From Mycobacterium sp. (GTDB lineage Bacteria; Actinomycetota; Actinomycetes; Mycobacteriales; Mycobacteriaceae), in contig JAGYKK010000010.1 of the NCBI GenBank assembly GCA_018401645.1, forward strand, positions 25,553 through 89,552: DNA of 64,000 nucleotides, in the 5' to 3' direction. Shown in pieces: positions 12,041 to 21,212 of the stretch (positions within the stretch are counted from its first letter, which is position 1; each line of letters begins with the position of its first letter). The notes beneath the pieces were generated by a model. That model saw nothing but the letters and a program-made list of their open reading frames with translations, did no database searches and was not told the origin of the DNA. The position numbers were made by a program, and so were the translations under genes.

Positions 12041-13516
12041 CTACCCTCTGGCGTCAGCCGCCGACCGTGGGCTGTACTCACGGACGGCTGCGCGTGCCGC
12101 TATCCAGGTCCAACCCGGTTCGCGCTCGGGGGCATCCCCTCCCACGATGCTCAGTCCCGCAGCGGCGGCATCGGCAAAGTCGTCATCGACGTGAACGACG
12201 TCGGCGAAACCCTGGTTTTGTAGAAGCGAGGCGACCGCGGCAGCACGATAGCCCGATCCGCAGTGGACGTATACCGGTTTGTCCCGCGGGATCTCCGCCA
12301 GTCGGTCAGCGACCTCGTAGAACGGCATGAAGACGGCCTCGGCAATGTGACCGGCCTCCCATTCGAGGGCTTGGCGGGTGTCCAGCAGGTAGAGGTCCCT
12401 ATCTGCAGCCAGCGCCGCGGCCACGCCATGAAAGTCCACCTGCTCCATGCGCCGCGCCGCGCCGGGTTCATCCAGCCAGACATCCGGACCACCCGCGGCC
12501 TGACCGACGGTGTTGTCAATCCCGACCCGAACCAACTCGCGGTGCGCGGCGTGGACCTGTTCGGGTGTGGACCCCAGCAGGGTCACCGGGGTGCCCCACG
12601 GCATCATCCACGCGAGATAATTGATGAACGGGCCGTCGAGATCGAAGTTCACTGCACCGGGGACGTGCCCGGCCGCGAAGACCTTGCGTGAGCGCAGGTC
12701 GACGACCCACTCGCCGCGGGTGATGCGCTCACGCAGCACGGCCGGGTCGGCCTGCTCGGGCATCGTCAGGTCGACGTCGCGCGGGCCCGCGGCGTTGGCC
12801 GGGCCCATGTGCGCGTAATAGGCGGGGAAGACGTCGAGGCCGGCCAGCAGCTTGGCCACGAACTCCTCCTCGGCCTCGGTCAGAGCCGGGTTGATCGTCT
12901 TCTCGTTGCCGATGGTCGACGACAGCCCCTGGGCCTGGGTTGCCGCGCAAAAGGAGCCGAAGCCGTGGGTGGGGTAAATCGGTGTCGCGTCGTCGAGGGT
13001 GTCGGCCAGTCGGCGCACCGAATGCCATTGGTCGTGGGCTTGTTTGACGGCCATGTCCGGCGCGACGAGGTCGGGACGTCCGACGCTGCCGTACAGCAGC
13101 GAGCCGCCGGTGAACACCGCACCGAGGTGGTCTCCCTTGCGCACCGCGAAAGAAATGTGGTGCGGGGTATGTCCGGGGGTGTGGATGACGTCCACGGTCA
13201 TCTCTCCGACGGTGAACGAGTCACCGTCGCGCACGGCCATCGCGTCGTAGGACAGTTCGACGTCGCCGGGGACGACGTAAGTGGCACCGTGCCGGCGCGC
13301 CAGTTCCAGACCGCCGGTGACGTAGTCGTTGTGGATGTGGGTCTCGGCGACGTGCGACAGCGTGAGGCCGTACTGGCCGAGCAGTTGCTCGATCCGGTCA
13401 AAGTCGCGTTGCGGATCGACCACGAGGGCTCGGGCGCCGTCATGGGCGATGTAGCTGCGATCCCCGAGACCGCTGGAGTCCAGGGGGATGACGTGGGGTG
13501 CTGCGGTGTCTTGCAT
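12041..13516 (-). CDS. Metallo-beta-lactamase-fold/double rhodanese protein (CstB-like persulfide dioxygenase-sulfurtransferase)
   Basis: 491 residues: an N-terminal metallo-beta-lactamase-fold domain with the metal motif HIHNDYVTGG and later HTPGHTPHH, then two rhodanese domains. The second rhodanese has the active-site loop HCGSGYRA with catalytic Cys; the first has no Cys in its loop. This architecture matches CstB-type enzymes that oxidise persulfide to thiosulfate or sulfite during sulfide detoxification. RBS GGAGG lies 5 bases before the ATG. The upstream C5G5 palindrome over the -10 suggests control by a CstR/CsoR-family repressor, which supports the sulfide role. Inserted between smc and acyP, which are neighbours in M. 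tuberculosis. Confidence 0.85.
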   Translation of the reverse strand: MQDTAAPHVIPLDSSGLGDRSYIAHDGARALVVDPQRDFDRIEQLLGQYGLTLSHVAETHIHNDYVTGGLELARRHGATYVVPGDVELSYDAMAVRDGDSFTVGEMTVDVIHTPGHTPHHISFAVRKGDHLGAVFTGGSLLYGSVGRPDLVAPDMAVKQAHDQWHSVRRLADTLDDATPIYPTHGFGSFCAATQAQGLSSTIGNEKTINPALTEAEEEFVAKLLAGLDVFPAYYAHMGPANAAGPRDVDLTMPEQADPAVLRERITRGEWVVDLRSRKVFAAGHVPGAVNFDLDGPFINYLAWMMPWGTPVTLLGSTPEQVHAAHRELVRVGIDNTVGQAAGGPDVWLDEPGAARRMEQVDFHGVAAALAADRDLYLLDTRQALEWEAGHIAEAVFMPFYEVADRLAEIPRDKPVYVHCGSGYRAAAVASLLQNQGFADVVHVDDDFADAAAAGLSIVGGDAPEREPGWTWIAARAAVREYSPRSAADARG

Positions 13517-13556
13517 GGGTCCTCCAGAGATAGGCGTCGGAACTTTCCCCTCCGAC

Positions 13557-13575
13557 TATACCCCCGGGGGTTTAT
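13557..13575 (-). promoter_or_regulatory. CstR/CsoR-type operator and -10 element of the CstB-like gene
   Basis: The top strand reads TATACCCCCGGGGGTTTAT, a near-perfect palindrome with C5G5 flanked by AT, the pattern bound by CsoR/CstR-family repressors. On the gene's sense strand it runs straight into TATAGT, a good -10 hexamer, about 35 bases before the RBS and start codon. A bound repressor would cover the promoter. It overlaps the acyP stop codon. No repressor gene is in the window. Confidence 0.6.
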
Positions 13576-13859
13576 CGCTCGGCGACCCCCGGCATCGGCT
13601 CCCCCGGTGCACCGATCTCGGCGACCACGGTGTCCACCATTCCGGGCGTCGAGTCAGAACGCAGCAGTTCCAGCAACCGCTCGCAGGCCGCGCGCTCCCG
13701 GGCGACCACCAGCACCTGGCCGTCGGGCTGGTTGCTTGCGTAACCGGTCAGTCCCAGTTCCAGCGCCCGTGATCGAGTCCACCAGCGAAAGCCCACACCC
13801 TGGACGTAGCCGTGCACCCAGGCGGTCAGCCGGGTTGAATCGCTCGCCGGTTCGCTCAC
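13572..13859 (-). CDS. acyP: Acylphosphatase
   Basis: Small enzyme (95 residues) hydrolysing acyl phosphates. The signature [16 protein letters not shown] contains the catalytic Arg; [14 protein letters not shown] contains the catalytic Asn. The GTG start overlaps the TGA of the OsmC gene (GTGA), indicating translational coupling; the longer upstream reading frame is only a shadow inside OsmC. Same position after smc as in M. tuberculosis. Confidence 0.9.
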   Translation of the reverse strand: MSEPASDSTRLTAWVHGYVQGVGFRWWTRSRALELGLTGYASNQPDGQVLVVARERAACERLLELLRSDSTPGMVDTVVAEIGAPGEPMPGVAER

Positions 13860-14269
13860 CCGTTGATTCCGACGACATCGAAGGAGATCTCCGCTCCCGC
13901 CTTGAGCGTGCGCCCCACCGTGCACACCTGATCGATGGCGCGAGTGACCACCAGCAACAGTCGCTCCCGATCCTCGGCAGACAGACCCGACAGGTCGATC
14001 TCCAGGGTCTCCTCGATCCGCGGGTAACGCTCCTCATCGCGGTCGGCGGGCCCGGCGACCCGAATCACCGCACGGTAGTCATCCCCGAGCCGTCGCCGCA
14101 GTGGTTGATCGCTGCTAAGTCCGCTACAGCCGGCCAGGGCGATTTTCAATAGCTCTCCCGGAGTGAAGACGCCGTCGTCGCTCTCCGAACCAATCAGCAC
14201 CTGGGCTCCGCGACTGCTGCGGCCGGTGTAGCGGCGGATTCCCGTGCGTTCTACCCAAAGCTGCGTCAT
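13856..14269 (-). CDS. OsmC/Ohr family protein
   Basis: 137 residues matching the OsmC fold (Rv2923c position). Two cysteines in the expected places ([12 protein letters not shown] and [12 protein letters not shown]) could form the thiol peroxidase centre that reduces organic hydroperoxides, although the family also has non-peroxidase members. It lies 9 bases after mutM and overlaps acyP by four bases, so probably mutM-OsmC-acyP are co-transcribed. Confidence 0.85.
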   Translation of the reverse strand: MTQLWVERTGIRRYTGRSSRGAQVLIGSESDDGVFTPGELLKIALAGCSGLSSDQPLRRRLGDDYRAVIRVAGPADRDEERYPRIEETLEIDLSGLSAEDRERLLLVVTRAIDQVCTVGRTLKAGAEISFDVVGING

Positions 14270-14278
14270 GCGTTCGTT

Positions 14279-15160
14279 CTACCGTGCGCGCTGGCGCGCC
14301 GTGCGCGGGAGGGTCTGGCAGGCGGGGCAGAAGAATGACGAGCGATTCATGAACTTCTCCCGACGGATCACCGTGCCGCAGCGGCGGCAGTTGCGGCCCT
14401 CGCGGCCGTAGACGTTCAATGCACGGTCGAAGTAACCGGATTCGCCGTTGACGTTGACGTAGAGCGAGTCGAATGAGGTGCCGCCCGCACCAAGGGCTTC
14501 ACGCATCACCTCCGCCGCCGAATCGAGTAGCCCGCCCAGTTGTCGGCGGGTGAGCTTTGCGGCAACGCGTGCACCGTTGATACCCCCCCGCCACATCGCC
14601 TCGTCCGCGTAGATGTTGCCGATTCCAGACACCACAGTCTGGTCCAGCAATTGGCGCTTGATCTCAGAATGCTTGCGTCGCAACACCGTAACGACGGCGT
14701 CGGAGTCAAACCGCGGATCCAGCGGATCGCGGGCGATGTGCGCCACCGGCTCGGGCACCGTGCTGCCGTCAACCCCGATCAGTTCGGCTAGTTGCCAACC
14801 GCCGAAGGTTCGTTGGTCGACGAAACTCAGTTGGGTGCCGTCGTCGAGGACAGCTGCGATCCGAAGATGATCGGTGTTGGTGACCGAACCGAGCAGCATT
14901 TGACCGCTCATCCCCAGATGCACGACCAAAGCAGAACCCGACTCGCCCCGCTCACCAGCCAGGGTGAGCCACAGGTATTTTCCGCGCCGGCCGGTCGCGG
15001 TGACTCGCGCTCCGAGCAGTCGGGCGGTGAGATCCGCGGCACCGGGAATGTGGCGGCGAACCGCACGGGGATGAAGCACCCGCACCGCGGTGATCGTCCG
15101 GCCGGCGACGTATGCCTGCAAGCCTCGCCGCACCACCTCGACCTCGGGAAGCTCAGGCAT
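14279..15160 (-). CDS. mutM: Formamidopyrimidine-DNA glycosylase
   Basis: Bifunctional 8-oxoguanine glycosylase/AP lyase of base excision repair, 293 residues. It starts with the catalytic [14 protein letters not shown] (Pro1 nucleophile after Met removal, Glu2), contains the helix-two-turn-helix with [13 protein letters not shown], and ends with a zinc finger [20 protein letters not shown] followed by CPAC. The start overlaps the end of rnc by eight bases. Confidence 0.95.
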   Translation of the reverse strand: MPELPEVEVVRRGLQAYVAGRTITAVRVLHPRAVRRHIPGAADLTARLLGARVTATGRRGKYLWLTLAGERGESGSALVVHLGMSGQMLLGSVTNTDHLRIAAVLDDGTQLSFVDQRTFGGWQLAELIGVDGSTVPEPVAHIARDPLDPRFDSDAVVTVLRRKHSEIKRQLLDQTVVSGIGNIYADEAMWRGGINGARVAAKLTRRQLGGLLDSAAEVMREALGAGGTSFDSLYVNVNGESGYFDRALNVYGREGRNCRRCGTVIRREKFMNRSSFFCPACQTLPRTARQRAR

Positions 15161-15869
15161 CCGGTTGCGCGGCGACAGAGATCGCGTCCAGGGCCGTCCA
15201 CGCCTGCGCCGCAGCGTTGGTCTCAGCGACCTTCTTGGAATGACCGTCGCCGCGGCCGTGCACCTCCCCGTTGACGAACACCTCCGCCGAGAACCACCGC
15301 TCGTGGTCGGGGCCCTCGGAGGTGACCTCGTATCGGGGAACGCCGAGTCCGCGAGCCACGGTCAGTTCCTGCAGGCTGGACTTCCACTCAAGGGCTGCAC
15401 CCAGGGTGGGGGCGGTGTCGAGCAGACCTCGGAACAGTCGCAGGATGACCTGCTGCGCTCCAGCCAACCCATGCTGCAGATACACCGCTCCGATCAGGGA
15501 CTCCACCGTGTCGGCGAGGATCGACGACTTCGCGTGCCCGCCGGTGTTGGTTTCCCCCCGGCCCAGCAGCAGGTATTCACCGAGTCCGTCGCCGGTCAGG
15601 TCGCGAGCAACCCCGGCCAACGCGTGGCTATTGACGATGCTGTTGCGCAGCTTGGCCAGATCGCCTTCGGAGTTGTCGGGATGACGGCGGAACAGTTCCT
15701 CGACGATCACCAGGCCGAGTACGGCGTCGCCGAGCAATTCGAGACGTTCGTTGGTGGGGAGACCGCCGTTCTCGTAGGCGTAACTGCGGTGGGTGAGCGC
15801 GAGGGTGAGCAGATCCTCGGGCAGGTCGATGCCCAGCGCACCGAGTAGCTCGGCCCGTGTCGCGGTCAC
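15153..15869 (-). CDS. rnc: Ribonuclease III
   Basis: Double-strand RNA endonuclease for rRNA and mRNA processing, 238 residues. The catalytic signature [14 protein letters not shown] is near residue 40 and a C-terminal dsRNA-binding domain includes [20 protein letters not shown]. The GTG start overlaps the stop of the DUF177 gene (GTGA); the open frame extends further upstream but has no family similarity. Part of a tightly overlapping DUF177-rnc-mutM series. Confidence 0.95.
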   Translation of the reverse strand: MTATRAELLGALGIDLPEDLLTLALTHRSYAYENGGLPTNERLELLGDAVLGLVIVEELFRRHPDNSEGDLAKLRNSIVNSHALAGVARDLTGDGLGEYLLLGRGETNTGGHAKSSILADTVESLIGAVYLQHGLAGAQQVILRLFRGLLDTAPTLGAALEWKSSLQELTVARGLGVPRYEVTSEGPDHERWFSAEVFVNGEVHGRGDGHSKKVAETNAAAQAWTALDAISVAAQPDA

Positions 15870-16465
15870 AACGACGTCCCCCCGCCGTCGGCCGCATCCG
15901 GGTCCGGGGGGCGCATCTCGGCGAGTTTGGCCCACCGCGGGTCGATGATCTCGTGATGGTGGCCGGCCTCCGCGGCAGCCATCACCACACCGCACTCGGG
16001 ACACAACCCCGCACAGTCCTCATCACACACCGGGACGAAGGGCAGTGCGAGGCCCACCGCATCAAGGATTGGCTGAGCGAGGTCCACGGTCGAGTCGATG
16101 ACCCGACCCACGTCCTCGGAATCAGTGGTGGACTCGGTGATGCTGTCGGGATAGGCGAAGAGTTCAGTGAGTTCGATATCGACCTCGTCGATGATCGGGC
16201 CCAGACATCGCGAGCACTCGCCCCGGGTCGGGGCACCGACGGTGCCCGTGACCAGCACACCCTCCGAAACAGCCTCGAACCTCAAGTCCAAAGCCAGGTC
16301 CGCACCCGGTTCAATCGCGATGAGGTCCAATCCGATTCGCAGCGGGCTGGGCACCGCCTCGGTGACGGTGAGCATGCTGCCGGGACGTCGCCCGAGCCGC
16401 GACACGTCGAACACCAGGGGGGAGCGCAGATCCGGGACCGGTCCCGACTTTCTGCGCGTCGCCAT
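15866..16465 (-). CDS. DUF177/YceD-family protein
   Basis: 199 residues, Rv2926c equivalent. YceD/DUF177 proteins are linked to 23S rRNA or large-subunit processing in other bacteria. Conserved cysteines occur in CSRCLG and in CDEDCAGLCPECG, suggesting metal binding. The usual partner rpmF does not follow it here. It is translationally coupled to rnc, consistent with an RNA-related role. Exact biochemical function unknown. Confidence 0.85.
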   Translation of the reverse strand: MATRRKSGPVPDLRSPLVFDVSRLGRRPGSMLTVTEAVPSPLRIGLDLIAIEPGADLALDLRFEAVSEGVLVTGTVGAPTRGECSRCLGPIIDEVDIELTELFAYPDSITESTTDSEDVGRVIDSTVDLAQPILDAVGLALPFVPVCDEDCAGLCPECGVVMAAAEAGHHHEIIDPRWAKLAEMRPPDPDAADGGGTSL

Positions 16466-16511
16466 GGCGTGATTCTATCGGCGTGCCGACCACCGGCTCA
16501 CCGCCGACGGG

Positions 16512-17249
16512 TCAGTGCTGCACGTAGTCGTGGGTCCCGGCGGCGGTGCGCAGTTGGTGGCGGCCGCGGCTCACCGACCGCAGGGTGCCGTTGAGGTAGT
16601 CCTCGAACTGCGCGAGTTTGTTGTCGACGTAGATGTCACACTCTCCCCGCAACCGGTCGGCCTCGGCGTGGGCGGCGTCGACGAGGCGCGTGGACTCGCC
16701 ATGGGCGGCCTGAACAACCTCGGTCTGCGAGACCATCCGCTGCTGCTCCTTGATGCCTTCCTGGACCGCGTTCTCATAGGAGATGTTGCCGCTCTCGACC
16801 AACCGGTCCGCCTCCGCCTTGGCCCGGCTGGTGGCCGCCTCATAGTCGCGTTTAGCCGTGGTGGCCAGCCTGGAGGCCTCCTCACGGGCCTCACCCACCA
16901 TGCGCTCACTGTGGGCGCGGGCCTCGCTCACCATGCGGTCGGCCTGGGACTTCGCCTCGGAGAGCACCCGATCGGCTTCCGCGCGCGAGTGGCTCAGCAG
17001 CGACTCCGCCTCGGCGTTGGCGCCGGTGACCGTGGCGTCGGCGTGCTCTTTGGCCTCGTTGAGCAGCGAGTCTCGTGCGTCCAGGACGTCCTGAGCATCG
17101 TCGAGCTCACCGGGGATCGCGTCCTTGATGTCGTCGACCAGTTCCAGCACATCACCGCGCGGGACGACGCAGCCGGCGGTCATCGGCACACCGCGGGCCT
17201 CTTCGACTATCGCGCTCAACTCGTCGAGCGCTTCAAATACTCGGTACAC
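16512..17249 (-). CDS. sepIVA: DivIVA-like septum protein SepIVA
   Basis: 245-residue protein matching Rv2927c. An N-terminal DivIVA-like segment (MYRVFEALDELSAIVEEARG) is followed by a long coiled coil with Ala/Glu heptads such as AEADRVLSEAKSQADRMVSE. In mycobacteria SepIVA is essential for septation and polar peptidoglycan synthesis. It lies directly next to coaD; the PDIM/PGL locus that separates these genes in M. tuberculosis is absent. Confidence 0.88.
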   Translation of the reverse strand: MYRVFEALDELSAIVEEARGVPMTAGCVVPRGDVLELVDDIKDAIPGELDDAQDVLDARDSLLNEAKEHADATVTGANAEAESLLSHSRAEADRVLSEAKSQADRMVSEARAHSERMVGEAREEASRLATTAKRDYEAATSRAKAEADRLVESGNISYENAVQEGIKEQQRMVSQTEVVQAAHGESTRLVDAAHAEADRLRGECDIYVDNKLAQFEDYLNGTLRSVSRGRHQLRTAAGTHDYVQH

Positions 17250-17353
17250 GGCGCCACCCTCCAGCTTGTTGGTTAGTGACCAGTGTGCCTGGTGTTACGC
17301 CTGTGACTGTGGTGGCACCGCGGTGTGTCGCCGATAAGTCCGGAGAAAACGCG

Positions 17354-17833
17354 TCAGCCGCCGGCGAGGCGGGCCTGCAGACGCCTGTTCACCGAATCCG
17401 GAAGCAGGGCCGAGACGTCCCCGCCGTACCCGGCGACCTCCTTGGCCAACGACGAGGAGACGAACGAGAACTGCGGGGTGGTGGCAAGGAAGAAGGTGTC
17501 CACTCCGGAGATGTGTTTGTTCATCTGGGCCATCTGCACCTCGTAGTCGAAGTCCGTCCCGGTGCGCAGGCCTTTGACGATCGCGGTGAACCCGCGGGCC
17601 TTGACGAAATCGACGACCAGTCCGATTCCGGCTTCGACACGCAGGTTCGGAAGGTGGACGCAGGCTTGCGCGATCATCTCGATGCGCTCATCGACATCGA
17701 ACATTCCCGACTTGTTCGGATTCGACAGCACCGCGACGATCACCTCGTCGAATTGGGCGGCGGCCCGTTCGAATACATCGATGTGCCCCAGCGTCACCGG
17801 ATCGAAGGACCCGGGACACACCGCGCCGCTCAT
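17354..17833 (-). CDS. coaD: Phosphopantetheine adenylyltransferase
   Basis: Penultimate step of coenzyme A synthesis (4'-phosphopantetheine + ATP to dephospho-CoA), 159 residues. Nucleotidyltransferase motif [18 protein letters not shown] at the start, ISSS-like element [14 protein letters not shown] near residue 125. The ATG at 17833 matches the family start. The frame is open upstream into frameshifted rsmD, but that extension is an artefact of the rsmD lesions. Confidence 0.95.
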   Translation of the reverse strand: MSGAVCPGSFDPVTLGHIDVFERAAAQFDEVIVAVLSNPNKSGMFDVDERIEMIAQACVHLPNLRVEAGIGLVVDFVKARGFTAIVKGLRTGTDFDYEVQMAQMNKHISGVDTFFLATTPQFSFVSSSLAKEVAGYGGDVSALLPDSVNRRLQARLAGG

Positions 17834-17844
17834 GGTCCAAGACG

Positions 17845-18416
17845 CTAGCAGCCCCCCGCGTCGGGCCCGGGGTTCGCGGCGGGGCCGACCTCGGCCGCGT
17901 CCAGGTCGGGTATCGCCGTAACGCCGAACCGGCCACTGCGTCCAGCCATCCGGCCAACTCGACCCCGGCGCGGACGCGGGCCGTTCCCCACCACCGCAGC
18001 CCAGCCAGCCACCCAGCCATGGCGGCACAGGCCGTCGATCACCTGCCGCACCTCGAGGCTGCGGCCTCATAGAGTGGGTCGGCGGGCAGGTCCATCGGCA
18101 CCAGGCACCCGCCGCCAGCACCGCCGCCACCGGAGCGCGGCGCACCGTCGCTCCGGGCAGTCCCAAAGCCTCGACGTTGCGCCCGATCACCTCGGCGGCC
18201 CGACGGTCGTTGTCGATGAACAGGGCAGAGACCGCTCCGCGGGACAGCGCCTCCAGTCCCAACGCCGGACCAGCGTAGAGGTCCAGCACCCGCAACCCGT
18301 CGAAGTCCCGGCGGACAGCCAGCACGTTGAACAGCGCCTCGCGAACCCGATCGGTGGTCGGGCGGGTGCCGCAGGGGTGGAACATTGAGCCGCCGCCCGC
18401 CGATCGTTCCGGCCAC
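17845..18416 (-). pseudogene. rsmD: 16S rRNA (guanine966-N2)-methyltransferase RsmD, degenerate
   Basis: N-terminal [14 protein letters not shown], then [17 protein letters not shown] and the SAM-binding [16 protein letters not shown] identify RsmD (Rv2966c). The protein is split over all three frames: a +1 shift between NVPP and CGTRPTTDR (near 18378), others near 18100 and through 17900-18050 before [15 protein letters not shown]. Beyond frameshifts, the catalytic DPPY motif reads DPLY, the preceding VLA is shortened, and one Gly of motif I is missing. This is more than simple indel noise and suggests a real pseudogene. Start is probably a GTG just after the VKOR stop. Confidence 0.75.
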
Positions 18417-18421
18417 GGACG

Positions 18422-19054
18422 TCAGATCAGGGTGGACCAGTAGTCCCAGAACCGGACCAGGATTGCCAGGGCGACCGCGGTGAACCACAGCGCGACCAGC
18501 GGCCAACGCCAGTGGTAGAGAAAGCGGGCAACCGGGTTCGCGGCCAGCGGTCGCAGCGCGATCGGCGCGACGACGGCGAATAGCGGGACGATGACCGACC
18601 AGACCACCATGCAGTACGGGCAGAGGGCGCCTATCTTGTAGAGGCTTTCGAAGATGAGCCAGTGCGTGAACACCACTCCCAGCCCGGCGCCCACGGTCAA
18701 TCCCAACCAGTACCAGCGCGGCAGGCCCACCCGCGCGACCGCAAGCACTCCGGTCACCACGACCAGGGTGAACGAGACGACGCCGATCAACGGGTTCGGG
18801 AACCCGAACGCCGAGGCTTCGGGCCGCACCATCACCGAACCGCAGGACAGCACCGGGTTGATGCTGCAGGTTGGGACGTACCCCGGATCCTGAAGCATCT
18901 CGATCTTCTCGATCAAGAGGGTCGCCGAGGCCGTCAGCCCGACGACTCCGGCTATCAGGACCCCCCACGCGCTGAGCCGCCCGATGGCCACCGGTCCCCG
19001 GGCCGGCGTCTCGGCCGGCCCGCGCTGCACCGGCTCGACGGTGGTCAGGCTCAC
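18422..19054 (-). CDS. Vitamin K epoxide reductase family membrane protein
   Basis: 210 residues, several transmembrane helices, Rv2968c equivalent. The active-site CXXC is in ALCPYCMVVW; the loop cysteines are in CSINPVLSCGS. In mycobacteria VKOR reoxidises a DsbA-like partner using menaquinone, driving disulfide formation in exported proteins. The GTG start overlaps the stop of the DsbA-like gene (GTGA), so the pair is an electron-transfer unit. Confidence 0.9.
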   Translation of the reverse strand: MSLTTVEPVQRGPAETPARGPVAIGRLSAWGVLIAGVVGLTASATLLIEKIEMLQDPGYVPTCSINPVLSCGSVMVRPEASAFGFPNPLIGVVSFTLVVVTGVLAVARVGLPRWYWLGLTVGAGLGVVFTHWLIFESLYKIGALCPYCMVVWSVIVPLFAVVAPIALRPLAANPVARFLYHWRWPLVALWFTAVALAILVRFWDYWSTLI

Positions 19055-19821
19055 TGCTGGGGCACCGCCGGGGCCGGCGCGGCACCGGAGGGCGTCGGTG
19101 CCAGCGCCGGAACCGGACCGACGATCTGGGAGACCTTCGCGGTCAATTCCTCCGGCGTGGCCGGGCTGATGTCCTGCCCGTTGAGCCGAATGGTCGGCGT
19201 GGCGGTGATTTTCGAGGCGGCGGCGAGGCCCTTGATCATGTCGTCGTACCTGCCACTTTTGATGCAGTCGCCGACCCCACCGGTCACCCCGGCCTGCCGG
19301 GCAGTCTCGATCAGGGCCATGTTGTCGGGCCCGCTGCCGGATCCCTCCATGGGCTGCTGGGCCATGAGCGCTGAGTGGAACCGGACAAACGCGCCCTTGT
19401 CTTCCTCAGCCACGCAGTAGGCGGCGTTGGCCGCCCGCATCGAGTAGCCCTTGTTGGAGGCATTGAGGATCGAGACCATGTTGTAGTCGATGGCCGCGGC
19501 ACCGCTCTGGGCGAGCTTGTCGAGGGCCGGCCCGAATTCCTTGGTGAAGTCCCGGCAATGCGGGCACTGGAAGTCCTCGTAGATCGATACCACCGCCTTG
19601 GGTTCGTCGGTACCATCTTTCTTGATCAGCGAGTCCGACGTGATTCTGACCGCTTGGGCGTCGTTGGCGCCCTTCTTTTCGCTACCCATCACGATATAGA
19701 GCACCAGGCCGACGGCGAACAGCACGACGAGCGCGGTCAGCCCGAGTCGGACGGCAATGTCCCGTTTGCGGTCCTGTGCCTTGAGGTCGTAGCGGGGCGC
19801 GCTCTTCTTATTAGTGGCCAC
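19051..19821 (-). CDS. DsbA-like thioredoxin-fold protein, membrane anchored
   Basis: 256 residues, Rv2969c equivalent. An N-terminal membrane anchor (about residues 23-44) is followed by a thioredoxin fold with active site FQCPHCRDF and the cis-Pro loop TPTIRLNG. An Ala/Pro-rich tail ends the protein. Extracytoplasmic oxidase that introduces disulfides; VKOR encoded by the overlapping next gene recycles it. The start is GTG (VATNKKSAP...), since the upstream part is unlike the family. Confidence 0.88.
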   Translation of the reverse strand: MATNKKSAPRYDLKAQDRKRDIAVRLGLTALVVLFAVGLVLYIVMGSEKKGANDAQAVRITSDSLIKKDGTDEPKAVVSIYEDFQCPHCRDFTKEFGPALDKLAQSGAAAIDYNMVSILNASNKGYSMRAANAAYCVAEEDKGAFVRFHSALMAQQPMEGSGSGPDNMALIETARQAGVTGGVGDCIKSGRYDDMIKGLAAASKITATPTIRLNGQDISPATPEELTAKVSQIVGPVPALAPTPSGAAPAPAVPQQ

Positions 19822-19904
19822 GGTTCGGCTCAATCCTCGCTGTCGGTGACGTGGTGTTGCGTGTGCTGCACTACAGCGTACCGGCGTCGGCCCGCACAAC
19901 CGAC

Positions 19905-21005
19905 TCAGTCATGAACCAGATGCGCCCGCAGCGCCGAGATCATCTCCGCATTCGCTCGGCCGACGCCGCCGCCGAGCACGTTGAGGTTGAGGAAGGCATG
20001 AATCATCGAGTTCATCGGCCGGTGATCGACGGCGACCCCGGCATCGCGGAGTTTGGCCGCGTACTGCTCGCCCTCATCGCGCAGGGGATCGAATCCCCCG
20101 GTGACCACCAGCGCCGGGGACAACCCGGCGAAATCATCGGCCAGCAGCGGCGAAACCCTCGGGTCGGTGACGTCCAGACCCGACCCGTCGACGTACTTGC
20201 TCCGGAACCAGTCCAAGTCGTGCTTGGTCAGCAGGAAGCCCTCACTCAGCAGCGACCGTGAGCGCGTCAGTCCCCGCCAGTCGGTGACCGGGTAGATCAG
20301 CCACTGCAGTGACGGCAGGGGGTCGCCGGCGTCGCGGGCCTGCCGGGTGACCACGGCGGCGAGGCAACCGCCGGCACTGTCGCCGGCAACCGCGACCCGG
20401 CGCGGATCGGCCCCCAATTCCCCGGCATGTTCCCGAGCCCACCGGTAGGCGGCGTAAGCGTCGTCGACCGCGGCCGGCGCCTTGTGCTCGGGAGCCAGTC
20501 GGTAGTCCACCGCAAGCACGTGCACGCCGGCGTCCCGACAGATCAGCCGGCATGCCGCATCATGGGTGTCGAGGTCGCCGAACACGAAACCACCACCGTG
20601 GTAGAAGACCACCAGGGGCGCGGGCGCGCCGCCGACGGCGGGACGGTAGTGCCGGGCCGCGATGACACCGGCAGGACCCGGAATCGACACCGACCGGATC
20701 CCGGCGACGCGCACATCGGGTTCGTCCAGCGTGCGGGTCAGATCACGATTGCCGGCCCGGGTGGCGGCAACGTCGTCAGCGGCCACCAGACTCTCCACAC
20801 CGAGGGAGCGCTGAGCGGCCAGCATCATCTGCAACGACGGGTCCAGGGTATTGCCGTCGATGGTGACCGCCCGACCGCCTGAGAGTAGTCGCTTGAGTCC
20901 GCCGGGCAGACGTGGAATCAGCTTGACGCCCAACCGGTTTCCCACGATCAGAGCCCGGTCCTTGACCGCGCGGCGCCCCGGTGCGCCGGCCGCGCGTGCT
21001 GACAT
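19905..21005 (-). CDS. Alpha/beta hydrolase, hormone-sensitive lipase family (LipN-like)
   Basis: 366 residues. Oxyanion-hole motif FYHGGGFVFGD, nucleophile GDSAGG, catalytic Asp in GGFDPLRDEG and His in MIHAFLN make the type IV (HSL) esterase triad. The ATG at 21005 has GAGGAGG six bases upstream. Corresponds in position to lipN (Rv2970c). Probably a cytosolic carboxylesterase; substrate not predictable. Divergent from the aldo/keto reductase gene. Confidence 0.85.
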   Translation of the reverse strand: MSARAAGAPGRRAVKDRALIVGNRLGVKLIPRLPGGLKRLLSGGRAVTIDGNTLDPSLQMMLAAQRSLGVESLVAADDVAATRAGNRDLTRTLDEPDVRVAGIRSVSIPGPAGVIAARHYRPAVGGAPAPLVVFYHGGGFVFGDLDTHDAACRLICRDAGVHVLAVDYRLAPEHKAPAAVDDAYAAYRWAREHAGELGADPRRVAVAGDSAGGCLAAVVTRQARDAGDPLPSLQWLIYPVTDWRGLTRSRSLLSEGFLLTKHDLDWFRSKYVDGSGLDVTDPRVSPLLADDFAGLSPALVVTGGFDPLRDEGEQYAAKLRDAGVAVDHRPMNSMIHAFLNLNVLGGGVGRANAEMISALRAHLVHD

Positions 21006-21212
21006 GGCTGCCTCCTCGCTCGCGCCCGATCGGCATCGCGCGCACAACTCCGCGGGAGCTTACGCCCACCTTCGCCAGCCAACTCGGTCGCGGTCGCGGC
21101 GTGCTGCCCGAGGTGACCGCGATGGGTGGGTACTATTCACAGCCGGAGTCGCGCATGCCTGCGGCAGTTGCAACCCGGGGCTCCGGAGAAACTCGATGCA
21201 CGGAAAGGTGAC

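Noticed and set aside
9869..12223. 784-codon open frame on the plus strand opposite smc
   Set aside because: Antisense shadow of the GC-rich SMC coiled coil; low-complexity composition, no recognisable domain, and SMC motifs are on the other strand.
17354..18385. RsmD-CoaD fusion protein as an intended gene
   Set aside because: Caused by the frameshifts in rsmD; CoaD has a normal start and length by itself.
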